From the NCBI GenBank assembly GCA_000940995.1, contig CP005974.1, forward strand, positions 496,001 through 560,000: a stretch of DNA of 64,000 bases, written 5' to 3'. Below the pieces are notes generated by a model that saw only the letters and a list, made by a program, of their open reading frames with translations, did not search any database and was not told the DNA's origin. This stretch comes from Photobacterium gaetbulicola Gung47 (GTDB taxonomy: Bacteria; Pseudomonadota; Gammaproteobacteria; Enterobacterales; Vibrionaceae). Positions 33,934 through 41,649 of this stretch are shown here, in pieces. Each line of letters begins with the position of its first letter. Within the stretch, counting starts at the first letter, position 1. Both the position numbers and the translations under genes were made by a program.

Positions 33934-34281
33934 ATGCCTAACTTAGTGATGGAGTATGCTGAGCCCGTGGTCGAGCGGGTCAATATTCCGGGGCTTCTCG
34001 ATGATCTACATACCATTTTGCTCGAGTGCGGTATCTTCGAGCCTGAGTCGGTGAAATCGCGCAGCTACCGCTGCCATAATTGGCTGGTGGGCGAGAGCCG
34101 CGATCTCGATACCTTCATCCATATCGAGCTGACCATGCTCTCCGGCCGCAGCGCCGAGGTCAAGCGCGAATTATCCCGCGCCCTGATGAGCGCTCTAGAA
34201 CAGCATGCCAGTACCATCAATAGCCTGACGGTGGATATCCGCGATATGGACAGCGACTGTTTCCTCAAGGTTAGCTGTTAG
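33934..34281 (+). CDS. 5-carboxymethyl-2-hydroxymuconate delta-isomerase homologue
   Basis: 115 residues, tautomerase-superfamily protein of the CHMI (HpaF/HpcD) family. The catalytic N-terminal proline is Pro2 (MPNLVMEYAEPVV), exposed once Met is removed. In aromatic degraders CHMI acts in the homoprotocatechuate pathway, but no other genes of that pathway are in the window, so the role here is open. The ATG has a very strong ribosome site (AAGGAGGAG). Its stop overlaps the stop of the convergent DUF3135 gene by 4 bases. Confidence 0.85.
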   Translation: MPNLVMEYAEPVVERVNIPGLLDDLHTILLECGIFEPESVKSRSYRCHNWLVGESRDLDTFIHIELTMLSGRSAEVKRELSRALMSALEQHASTINSLTVDIRDMDSDCFLKVSC

Positions 34282-34607
34282 GCTGATTTGTCTTGTGAGC
34301 CCGGCCGGGCAAAGGGCTTTATTTCGGCCTGATGTTCGGTCAGGGTCTGCGGTGCGTTGAGGGCTTGGGCAAACCGCTTGAGCTGCTGCTGCAGCTCTGC
34401 CATCAGCATGATATTGGTATGGTTAGGGTTCTTGCCTTTGGCGATCACCTGGTTGATATGGCTCATCTGAGCCCGCAGCCGGGGCTGCATCTCGCTGCTG
34501 GCATTGCGGATGATCTCCTCGCTCATTGCCAGCCGCAGGGCTTCGAGCTTCTCCGGCTCCTTCTCGGCCATGGTTCTCAATTCATCAAATGGTGGCAGTG
34601 TCTGCAT
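34278..34607 (-). CDS. DUF3135 family protein
   Basis: 109 residues from the ATG at 34607 (MQTLPPFDELRTMAEKEPEKLEALRLAMSEEII), preceded by AGGGGAA; the frame is open 24 codons upstream but without a good start. Helical and charged, no signal peptide or membrane segment. It fits the small gammaproteobacterial family DUF3135, of unknown function, often found near fpr. It lies downstream of fpr with a 178-base gap and overlaps the convergent isomerase gene at its end. Confidence 0.75.
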   Translation of the reverse strand: MQTLPPFDELRTMAEKEPEKLEALRLAMSEEIIRNASSEMQPRLRAQMSHINQVIAKGKNPNHTNIMLMAELQQQLKRFAQALNAPQTLTEHQAEIKPFARPGSQDKSA

Positions 34608-34756
34608 CGTACTTCCCCTTACGCCAAAAACCGCGGTGCGTGGACTGGCGTGATGCCTATCCGCGCGGTTGCTATGCAATAAAGTTAGTTGTCAGCAGGG
34701 CGATAAACTGGCTCAGGAATGAGACACGGCAGCATTTTGTCGGGCAGGAAGAAGGG

Positions 34757-34775
34757 CAAGCCCGGCTGGCCGGGC
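34757..34775 (-). terminator. GC-rich hairpin after fpr (weak terminator)
   Basis: AGCCCGGC / GCCGGGCCT-type stem with a 2-base centre just after the fpr stop on the minus strand. No proper T-run follows, so it may only slow exonucleases or be a poor terminator. Confidence 0.35.
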
Positions 34776-34785
34776 CTGCCGTAGT

Positions 34786-35529
34786 TTACCAATAGTGTTC
34801 GGTGGTGATTTGACCGGGCTGGCGGCGCAGGTTTTTGCTAAATCCCTTTTGCTCCAATACCGCTTTGGTTTCCCGAACCATTTCAGGGTTACCACACAGC
34901 ATGATTTGGCTTTGCTCAGGCGTGAGGGTGAGGCCGACATGGCGCTCTAGCATGCCGTCCGCGATGGCCTGGGGGATACGTCCCGGCAGAGCCGGGGGGG
35001 CCGGCTCCCGGCTGACGAAGGGCTGGACGATCAGCTGCTCCGGGTACAGCTCTTTAAGCGTATTGATCTCGGCCTGATAGCTCAGGTCAGCCGAAAAGCG
35101 TACCGCATGGACCAGCACGATTTTGCGAAATCGCTGCCAGGCCGCGGACTCGCGCAGGATGGAGAGGTATGGGCCGATGGCGGTACCGGTTGCCAGCAAC
35201 CATAGGTGATCGCTGTCAGGAACCTCCTCCAAGGTGAAGAAGCCGTTGGCGCGGGCGGAGATGAATACCTGCTGGCCAGGCTTGAGGGCGTGGAGCCGGG
35301 GGGAGAGCAGGCCGTCGGCGACTCGGGTGGCATAGACTTCGATCTGATTGCTAGAGGGAGGGTTAACGAAGGAGTAGGCGCGCTGGATCATTTTGCCGTC
35401 GATCTCCAGCCCCAGCTTGGTAAACTGGCCAGCTTTGAACGGCTCGATATTGGCTTGCAGCACTAAGCTGAACAAGTCATTGTTCCAATGACGGTTTTTG
35501 ATAACCTCTGCAGGGATCCAGTCAGCCAT
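34786..35529 (-). CDS. fpr: Ferredoxin/flavodoxin-NADP+ reductase
   Basis: FAD enzyme passing electrons between NADPH and ferredoxin or flavodoxin, used for Fe-S and oxidative-stress repair. 247 residues. FAD-binding RAYS is at 50-53 with VNPP after it, the NADP domain begins LLATGTAIGPYLSILR, and the C-terminus ends TTEHYW as in E. coli Fpr. It follows the Fe-S-type regulator gene by 13 bases and is almost certainly co-transcribed with it. Confidence 0.95.
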   Translation of the reverse strand: MADWIPAEVIKNRHWNNDLFSLVLQANIEPFKAGQFTKLGLEIDGKMIQRAYSFVNPPSSNQIEVYATRVADGLLSPRLHALKPGQQVFISARANGFFTLEEVPDSDHLWLLATGTAIGPYLSILRESAAWQRFRKIVLVHAVRFSADLSYQAEINTLKELYPEQLIVQPFVSREPAPPALPGRIPQAIADGMLERHVGLTLTPEQSQIMLCGNPEMVRETKAVLEQKGFSKNLRRQPGQITTEHYW

Positions 35530-35542
35530 AATGTTCTCCTCG

Positions 35543-36160
35543 TTATGATTTTATTATTCGATATGCACAGCGCCTCTCTCCGGCAATGATGTGTTCCTGT
35601 CTGTTGACCTGGTATTCGCTGCCCAGCAGGCGTTGGAAAACTGCCAGCTCGGACTGGCACAGTGATGGGCAGCGTTGGGCCGCGTGGCATATCGGGCAGT
35701 GGTTTTCTATCAGCACGAAATCTTCACCGTCCTGATGAAGCTCGGCCATGTAACCTTCCCGCTCCCTGAGTGTAGTCAGGATTTGCAGTTTTTCTGCGAT
35801 ATTTTCCACCCCGGCCAGTTGGGCTTGGTATTGTTCAAAGGTTTGAGCCTCTCGCCGATCGACAACTTTGCTCAGCCCATCCAGGCCAAACAACTCTTCG
35901 ACAGAATCAAGCATTTGAATAATAAGATCGCCATGGCGATCGGCAAAACGGCGATGGCCTTTTTGGGTCAGGCGCCAATGGCGGGTTGGCCGGCCGACTT
36001 TGGCTTTGATGTCTTCGAAGTCGACTAGGCCATCTTCTTCTAGCCCCTGAAGGTGTTGGCGCACTCCCATGGTGGTGAGCTGGAAGTCCTCGGCCAGCAT
36101 CTTGGCGGTAACCGGGCCGTCACGCTTCATCCGGTAGAGTATTTTGTCGATGGTTTTCAT
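35543..36160 (-). CDS. Helix-turn-helix regulator with cysteine cluster (SufR/COG2345-like)
   Basis: 205 residues from the ATG at 36160; a TTG six codons upstream is possible. An N-terminal winged helix (about 1-68, KTIDKILYRMKRDGPVTAKMLAE ... GRPTRHWRLTQKG) is followed by a C-terminal domain with five cysteines: 155, 158, 164, 168 and 198. The C155-x12-C168 and C198 spacing resembles SufR-type proteins that hold an Fe-S cluster, so it probably senses iron-sulfur or redox state. It lies 13 bases before fpr, a likely target. Metal binding and target are inferred. Confidence 0.78.
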   Translation of the reverse strand: MKTIDKILYRMKRDGPVTAKMLAEDFQLTTMGVRQHLQGLEEDGLVDFEDIKAKVGRPTRHWRLTQKGHRRFADRHGDLIIQMLDSVEELFGLDGLSKVVDRREAQTFEQYQAQLAGVENIAEKLQILTTLREREGYMAELHQDGEDFVLIENHCPICHAAQRCPSLCQSELAVFQRLLGSEYQVNRQEHIIAGERRCAYRIIKS

Positions 36161-36282
36161 GGCCACCCCAGGTAACAAGTTAGCATAGTTAATTATGTAG
36201 TCAGGTTGGTAAATAAAGCAACAACTTTACAAAGTCAAAACGCGGCAGGTGGTAAGTAGGGCAGCTGTGGGGGGGCGGAGAC

Positions 36283-36307
36283 AAAAAAGCGCGCCGATTG
36301 GCGCGCT
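36283..36307 (-). terminator. glpX terminator
   Basis: Perfect 8-base GC stem AGCGCGCC / GGCGCGCT with a 4-base loop; six T follow on the minus strand. Confidence 0.88.
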
Positions 36308-36328
36308 AGATAGAAGAAGAGCGATATC

Positions 36329-37336
36329 TTACAGGATGTGGCCCTTGATAGCGTCGTCTTTGCGATCCAGGTAGTGGGTCGACTTGATTCGACGGATAGT
36401 ACGGCACTTGCCGCGGATCAGTAGGGTTTCCGTGGTCGCGATGTTGCCCTGGCGGCTGATGCCATCCAGCAGATCACCCTTGGTGATGCCAGTACCGGCG
36501 AAGATCACGTTATCGCTCTGTGCCATGTCTTCCATGCGCAGCACGGTGTTTGGCTCGATACCCATTTCACGGCAGCGGTCGATTTCCATCTGGCCGTGCT
36601 CGCGGTTTTCCGGTGTGTCGCCTTTGACTTCGTGGCGAGGAAGCAGGCGGCCGTGCATGTCACCGCCCAGCGCGCGGATTGCGGCGGCAGAGACCACCCC
36701 TTCTGGCGCGCCGCCGATGCAGTACATAATATCGACTTCGCTGTCAGGCATACAGGTCAGGATAGATGCCGCAACATCGCCGTCTGGTACGGCGTAGACG
36801 CGGATACCCATGGCTTGCATCTCGGCAATAACCGCATCGTGGCGCGGTTTCGCCAGCGTGATCACAACCAGGCTTTCCAGGGTCTTGCCCAGGGCTGCAG
36901 CCGTTGCTTCCAGGTTTTCTGCCAGCGGCTTGCTCAGATCAATCACGCCTTTGGCACCCGGGCCGACAACCAGCTTTTCCATGTACATGTCAGGCGCTTT
37001 GAGGAAAGAGCCTTTCTCGCCAGCGGCCAGTACCGCCAGGGCATTGTTCTGGCCCATCGCTGTCATGCGGGTCCCTTCGATTGGGTCTACCGCGATATCT
37101 ACTGCATCACCGCCGGTACCGACCTTCTCGCCGATGTAAAGCATAGGCGCTTCATCAATTTCGCCTTCACCGATTACGATTTCACCTTCAATCTCGGTTT
37201 GGTTAAGCAGCGAGCGCATAACCTCAACCGCAGCACCGTCTGCTGCATTCTTGTCGCCACGGCCTAGCCATTTGTAGCCAGCCAGTGCAGCGCCTTCAGT
37301 GACACGAGAAAATGCCATCGCCAAATCGCGTTTCAT
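36329..37336 (-). CDS. glpX: Fructose-1,6-bisphosphatase class II
   Basis: Gluconeogenic phosphatase, 335 residues. The Li-sensitive phosphatase fold shows GEGEIDEAPML at 56-66 and the metal/phosphate motif DPIEGT at 84-89. It is the third gene of the glp group, as in E. coli glpFKX, but a terminator lies between glpK and glpX and there is a 220-base gap, so it probably has its own promoter too. It lets cells growing on glycerol make hexose. Confidence 0.97.
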   Translation of the reverse strand: MKRDLAMAFSRVTEGAALAGYKWLGRGDKNAADGAAVEVMRSLLNQTEIEGEIVIGEGEIDEAPMLYIGEKVGTGGDAVDIAVDPIEGTRMTAMGQNNALAVLAAGEKGSFLKAPDMYMEKLVVGPGAKGVIDLSKPLAENLEATAAALGKTLESLVVITLAKPRHDAVIAEMQAMGIRVYAVPDGDVAASILTCMPDSEVDIMYCIGGAPEGVVSAAAIRALGGDMHGRLLPRHEVKGDTPENREHGQMEIDRCREMGIEPNTVLRMEDMAQSDNVIFAGTGITKGDLLDGISRQGNIATTETLLIRGKCRTIRRIKSTHYLDRKDDAIKGHIL

Positions 37337-37483
37337 GATTACTCCAGAAATAGAAATCAGTGGGCTAGGGCCTGTAGGCTACAGGCCCGAATAAATCTGG
37401 CGGCGATTCTAACACAGGTTGCAAGGAAACGTTTGCGTTAGCGCAAAAATGTTTATTTCTTGGTGGTTCGCCGCCAGTCGACG

Positions 37484-37509
37484 AAAAAAGGCCTGCTAGT
37501 GCAGGCCTT
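37484..37509 (-). terminator. glpFK terminator
   Basis: Perfect stem AAGGCCTGC / GCAGGCCTT with a 4-base loop; followed by six T on the minus strand. Confidence 0.88.
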
Positions 37510-37556
37510 GATAGAAAACTTGGGTAACGCTTGAAGCGTGTACTACGGGACGGGAA

Positions 37557-39071
37557 TTAGATGTCGTCTTCGACTGCCCAGCCCTTGGCACACTCGACTG
37601 CGCGCTTCCAGCCGTTGTAACGGCGGTTACGCTTGCCATCGTCGTTGCAGGCGACGAACTTGCGATCCAATACCGCTTTGTCTTTCAGTTCATCGATACT
37701 GCCCCAGAAGCCAACAGCCAGACCAGCGAGGTAGGCGGAGCCCAGTGCGGTGACTTCGGTAACCACGGGACGATGGACTTCGGTATCAAGGATGTCTGAC
37801 TGGAACTGCATCAGGAAGTTATTGGCCACGGCACCACCGTCGACACGCAGGGTACCCAGCTTGATGCCGGAGTCAGCCTGCATCGCATCCAGTACGTCAC
37901 GGGTCTGGTAGGCGACACTTTCCAGCGTTGCACGGATGATGTGGTTGCTGTTTACGCCACGAGTCAGGCCGACGATAGCACCACGGGCATATGGGTCCCA
38001 GTATGGGGCGCCAAGGCCGGTGAATGCAGGAACGACATAGACCCCATTGGCACTACCGACTTTTTCGGCGAAGTATTCGGAGTCTTTGGCGTCATCAAGC
38101 AATTTCACTTCATCGCGTAACCACTGGATAGAGGCGCCGCCCATAAATACCGCACCCTCAAGGGCGTAAGCCACTTCGCCTTTAGGGCCGCATGCCAGCG
38201 TGGTCAGCAGGCCGTTGTGCGAGGTCACTTTTTCCTTACCGGTATTCATCAGTAGGAAACAGCCCGTTCCGTAGGTGTTCTTGGCCTGGCCTGGTTCCAC
38301 ACACATCTGGCCGAATAGGGCTGCTTGCTGGTCACCGGCAATACCGGCGATTGGAATACGGGTACCGCCCTTACCACCGATGTTGGTTTCGCCGTAGACC
38401 TCAGACGACGATTTCACTTCCGGCATCATAGAAAGCGGAATATCCAGTGCTTTGAGAAGTTTTTCGTCCCACTCCAGGGTGTTGATGTTGAACACCATGG
38501 TGCGCGAAGCATTGGTGTAGTCGGTAACGTGGACGCGTCCCTGGGTCATCTTCCAGATCAACCAGGTATCCACGGTACCGAACAGCAAGTTACCGGCTTC
38601 GGCCTCTTCGCGGGCGCCTTCGACATTGTCGAGGATCCACTTGATTTTAGTGCCAGAGAAGTAAGGGTCGACCACCAGACCGGTGTTTTCGCGGATGTAT
38701 TCTTCCAGGCCGGCTTTTTTCAGCTCTTCACAGGTATCTGCCGTACGGCGGCACTGCCATACAATGGCGTTGTAAACCGGCTTACCTGTGTTCTTGTTCC
38801 AGACAATGGTGGTTTCGCGCTGGTTGGTAATACCGATACCAGCGACTTGGTCCGAGCGGATCCCAGCTTTGGCCAGGGCTTCAACCAGTGTTGAGCTCTG
38901 GGTCGCATAGATTTCTAGAGGATCATGCTCGACCCATCCAGCCTTGGGGTAAATTTGGGTGAATTCACGCTGTGACGAGCACACAATGTTGGCGTTGTGA
39001 TCAAGCACCACGGCACGGGAGCTGGTCGTACCCTGATCGAGTGCAACAATGTACTTTTGCTCAGTAGTCAT
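37557..39071 (-). CDS. glpK: Glycerol kinase
   Basis: ATP-dependent phosphorylation of glycerol, trapping it as glycerol 3-phosphate. 504 residues, FGGY family. N-terminal ATPase motif YIVALDQGTTSSRAVVLD, glycerol-binding region around WQCRRTADTC, and the C-terminal GTLRVDGGAVANNFLMQFQSD motif. It lies 104 bases after glpF, same operon. In E. coli the enzyme is inhibited by fructose bisphosphate and EIIA-Glc; whether that holds here cannot be read from the sequence. Confidence 0.98.
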   Translation of the reverse strand: MTTEQKYIVALDQGTTSSRAVVLDHNANIVCSSQREFTQIYPKAGWVEHDPLEIYATQSSTLVEALAKAGIRSDQVAGIGITNQRETTIVWNKNTGKPVYNAIVWQCRRTADTCEELKKAGLEEYIRENTGLVVDPYFSGTKIKWILDNVEGAREEAEAGNLLFGTVDTWLIWKMTQGRVHVTDYTNASRTMVFNINTLEWDEKLLKALDIPLSMMPEVKSSSEVYGETNIGGKGGTRIPIAGIAGDQQAALFGQMCVEPGQAKNTYGTGCFLLMNTGKEKVTSHNGLLTTLACGPKGEVAYALEGAVFMGGASIQWLRDEVKLLDDAKDSEYFAEKVGSANGVYVVPAFTGLGAPYWDPYARGAIVGLTRGVNSNHIIRATLESVAYQTRDVLDAMQADSGIKLGTLRVDGGAVANNFLMQFQSDILDTEVHRPVVTEVTALGSAYLAGLAVGFWGSIDELKDKAVLDRKFVACNDDGKRNRRYNGWKRAVECAKGWAVEDDI

Positions 39072-39175
39072 AACGGTTTCCTCTCATTGTCATTATATAA
39101 GGGTAGTAGAGTGTGGTGTTCGGATCGGCCTGTGCGGAGGCAGGCCGATAATGTTCTCGCTTTATGAAGTTGTTA

Positions 39176-40024
39176 CTAGGCGTTTGCGGCTTCTTCTGCC
39201 GTGTCTTCGCACTGGTTCGGCAGGGTGCAGCGGTTGCCTGGCAAGTAGGCACCGATGGCTTTCGGGTATAGCCAACCACCGAAGGCGGCACCCATGATAG
39301 GGGCAAGGATAGGTACAATCATGTACGGGATATCTTTACCACCGGTCAAAGCCATATCACCCCAGCCAGCTAGGAAGGCGAAGAATTTAGGGCCAAAGTC
39401 ACGGGCCGGGTTCATCGCAAAACCGGTGAGTGGACCGAGTGAGCCACCGATAACCGCAATCAAGATACCGATCAGCAGCGGGCCCATTGCGCCACGTGGC
39501 GCGCCGTTTTTCTCATCACCAATTGCCAAGATGGCAAACATCAGTACCGCAGTGATCACAAACTCCACCGCGAAGGCACCGGCAAATGACAGTGCGGCAT
39601 GCGGGTAGGTCGAGAATATGCCGGCAGTCGCCAGGCTAGCTTCGCTACCACGAACAATACCGTTGGCCGCTTCGAACTCGATGAACAGGTTGCTGTACAG
39701 GCTGTAGATCAGCGCCGCGGTGCAGAAAGCACCGAGTAGCTGGGCAGCAATGTATGGCAGGACTTTACGCTTATCGAAGCCGTGGAAAAGGGCAAGGGCA
39801 ATGGTGACGGCTGGGTTGATATGGGCGCCGGAGACACCCGCGGTACAGTAGATGGCGATGGCCACACCAAGGCCCCACATAATACTGATCTCCCACTGGC
39901 CGAACTCGGCCCCTGTCAGCACCAGAGCGGCGACACAGCCGACGCCGAAGAAGATCAGCAGCCCAGTACCAATGAACTCGGCCAGGCATTCGCCGAGCAG
40001 GGTGTGTTGTTTTTGGGTAGTCAT
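39176..40024 (-). CDS. glpF: Glycerol uptake facilitator (aquaglyceroporin)
   Basis: Inner-membrane MIP-family channel for glycerol. 282 residues, six membrane segments and two half-membrane loops carrying the NPA boxes at 70-72 (HINPAV) and 205-207 (MNPARD). Asp209 after the second box is the glycerol-type residue that separates aquaglyceroporins from water channels. First gene of the glp unit. The upstream region holds a palindrome likely to bind a regulator such as GlpR. Confidence 0.97.
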   Translation of the reverse strand: MTTQKQHTLLGECLAEFIGTGLLIFFGVGCVAALVLTGAEFGQWEISIMWGLGVAIAIYCTAGVSGAHINPAVTIALALFHGFDKRKVLPYIAAQLLGAFCTAALIYSLYSNLFIEFEAANGIVRGSEASLATAGIFSTYPHAALSFAGAFAVEFVITAVLMFAILAIGDEKNGAPRGAMGPLLIGILIAVIGGSLGPLTGFAMNPARDFGPKFFAFLAGWGDMALTGGKDIPYMIVPILAPIMGAAFGGWLYPKAIGAYLPGNRCTLPNQCEDTAEEAANA

Positions 40025-40159
40025 TGTTCAGTCCTTTTGTCTAATGTCGTAGGGGTATAGCTATTTTTGTATTTATGTGGGGCTAATGTACTCGAATCTA
40101 CTAAGAATAAAATTGCCCTGCGCGAAAACTGTGCGTTCGAGCATAAAATGTTTTTTTGT
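40025..40159. other. glpF promoter region
   Basis: Gene-free and AT-rich. It contains the sequence TGCGTTCGAGCA at 40132-40143, similar to half of the palindrome at 40160-40177, so there may be two operator copies. Confidence 0.45.
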
Positions 40160-40177
40160 TTTGCGCGTTCGCGCAAA
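40160..40177. promoter_or_regulatory. Palindromic operator-like site upstream of glpF
   Basis: TTTGCGCG-TT-CGCGCAAA, an 18-base near-perfect palindrome containing TTCG. DeoR-family repressors such as GlpR bind TTCG-containing repeats, so this is a candidate GlpR operator. The assignment is inference; E. coli GlpR sites look like ATGTTCG repeats and are not identical. Confidence 0.5.
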
Positions 40178-40282
40178 CGGTTGCCGTTTTGCGGGAAAAT
40201 CCCCCATTGCTACTGGTTGCGTAGTTGCTCGGGCGGGGTAAAAATGTGCCTTGATGGTAGGTGTTTGTTTATATAATAAAAA

Positions 40283-40304
40283 ATCCGACCTAAAAAGGTC
40301 GGAT
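40283..40304 (-). terminator. Minus-strand terminator with no gene before it
   Basis: Stem ATCCGACC / GGTCGGAT with a 6-base loop, followed on the minus strand by six T. Upstream on that strand is a second hairpin CTTGGAA / TTCCAAG (40323-40338) and a TAGAAT hexamer (plus-strand 40401-40406). This could be a small RNA of about 110 bases, or a leader attenuator of glpF. No credible protein frame is present. Confidence 0.6.
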
Positions 40305-40682
40305 GTGCCAGAGGGGCAAATTCTTGGAAAATTCCAAGAGAGATACGATCAAGGTAAAAATTAGCATGCTGTTGGTGCATTAAAATAGAGTTTGATCGCA
40401 ATTCTACGCATTTGGCTGTGTCGCAGGATGAAATTTGTACGGCTTGCTCATTTCTTTTGCCAAGCGGTAATAGCGAGGCGACAGTGGTATTGCAAACACA
40501 TGGAAAGCAAGGATTTGATTAAATTCGTGCAAAATTTCCCCATTTACGACAAAGCATGGTATTTGTAGATGTCAGAAGGCGGTAGCCTCGTTAGAATAGG
40601 CGGTAATTAATCGTAAACGTGCCTGTGGGACGTTGCCTTAAACGGTTAGGGCAAACTGATAGGCTGAATACAGGTGGACAAT
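40305..40682. other. zapB-glpF divergent intergenic region
   Basis: About 380 gene-free bases, AT-rich. It contains the possible small RNA body described for the terminator at 40283 and should contain the zapB promoter. No other repeat or frame is convincing. Confidence 0.4.
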
Positions 40683-40925
40683 ATGTCATTAGAAATGTTG
40701 GAAAAGCTGGAAGCCAAAGTACAAATGGCTGTTGATACAATTTCTCTGCTACAGATGGAAATTGAAGAACTAAAAGAAAAAAATGATAGCCTGGCTGGCG
40801 AAGCGCAGGCACTGCGTTCTGGCCGCGAAGAGCTGGAGCAAGAGAATAACAAACTGCGCCATGACCACCAGGCATGGCAGGAGCGTGTTCGCGCGTTGCT
40901 GGGCAAAATGGAACACGTGGAATAA
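40683..40925 (+). CDS. zapB: Cell division protein ZapB
   Basis: Small coiled-coil protein that thickens the Z-ring through ZapA. 80 residues from the ATG at 40683 (MSLEMLEKLEAKVQMAVDTISLLQMEIEELKEKN), with AGGTGG upstream; a GTG three codons earlier would lie in the ribosome site. Nearly the whole chain is a heptad coiled coil. A single-gene unit in the glpF-zapB-rraA order known from E. coli. Confidence 0.95.
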   Translation: MSLEMLEKLEAKVQMAVDTISLLQMEIEELKEKNDSLAGEAQALRSGREELEQENNKLRHDHQAWQERVRALLGKMEHVE

Positions 40926-40966
40926 GCGTACTTTTGCTGGCAGCCGAAGTGTCTGCTACCAAAAAT

Positions 40967-40996
40967 AAAAACAGAGCCGAAGGGCTCTGTTTTTTT
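40967..40996. terminator. Bidirectional terminator between zapB and rraA
   Basis: Stem AAAACAGAGCC / GGCTCTGTTTT with a 5-base loop; seven T on the plus strand and a T-rich tract on the minus strand. Confidence 0.88.
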
Positions 40997-41029
40997 ATGT
41001 CTGTACAATAGGCGCAACTGGGATAAGCG

Positions 41030-41515
41030 CTAGTCGATATCCAGCGGCTCGGGGGACAGGATCACACCGGTATTGTCGGCATAGATATGATCTTCCGGCA
41101 GGAAGGTGACCCCACCGAAATTGACGGCGATATCCATTTCGCCGATGCCGTTTTCATCGGCGCCGACAGGGATTGAAGCCATGGCCTGAATCCCGATATC
41201 CAGCTCGTCGAGATCATCCACGTGGCGGACACAGCCATAAATGATCAACCCTTCCCACTGGTTATCGGCTGCCAGCTGGGCAAGCTCGGCATCGAGTAAA
41301 GCTCGGCGCAGCGATCCGCCGCCATCGACCAGCAATACTCGGCCGGCCCCCGGCTCTTGCAGCGCAGTGCGGAGCAGCCCGCAGTCCTCGAAGCATTTGA
41401 CCGTGGTGACTTGGCCGCCGAAGGAGCTACGACCGCCATAGGAGCTGAACATGGGTTCGACGACGTCAACTTTGTCGAGATAGATATCGCATAACTCGGA
41501 CGTATTGTATTCCAT
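41030..41515 (-). CDS. rraA: Regulator of ribonuclease activity A
   Basis: Binds RNase E and the DEAD-box helicase RhlB and inhibits RNA decay. 161 residues from the ATG at 41515 (MEYNTSELCDIYLDKVDVVEPMFSSYGGRSSFGG), the family start; 64 open codons upstream overlap the end of menA and are not real. The RraA fold shows GRVLLVDGGGSLRRALLD and IYGCVRHVDDLDELDIGIQAM. It lies downstream of menA on the same strand. Confidence 0.95.
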   Translation of the reverse strand: MEYNTSELCDIYLDKVDVVEPMFSSYGGRSSFGGQVTTVKCFEDCGLLRTALQEPGAGRVLLVDGGGSLRRALLDAELAQLAADNQWEGLIIYGCVRHVDDLDELDIGIQAMASIPVGADENGIGEMDIAVNFGGVTFLPEDHIYADNTGVILSPEPLDID

Positions 41516-41649
41516 AATCGCGTTTCTTCTGTGGCAATTGAAAAGGGTTAGTTGGCCGCTGGCTGGCGCGGCCAAACTTAACTTGTTGAAAGTATAACTA
41601 GTTAATAAGCTTTCGCACAAGGAGATATCCTTGCCGCTAGCATGGTTAC

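Noticed and set aside
40210..40401. 63-codon minus-strand frame before glpF
   Set aside because: It runs straight through a strong terminator hairpin and lacks a ribosome site; the region is better explained as non-coding RNA or leader.
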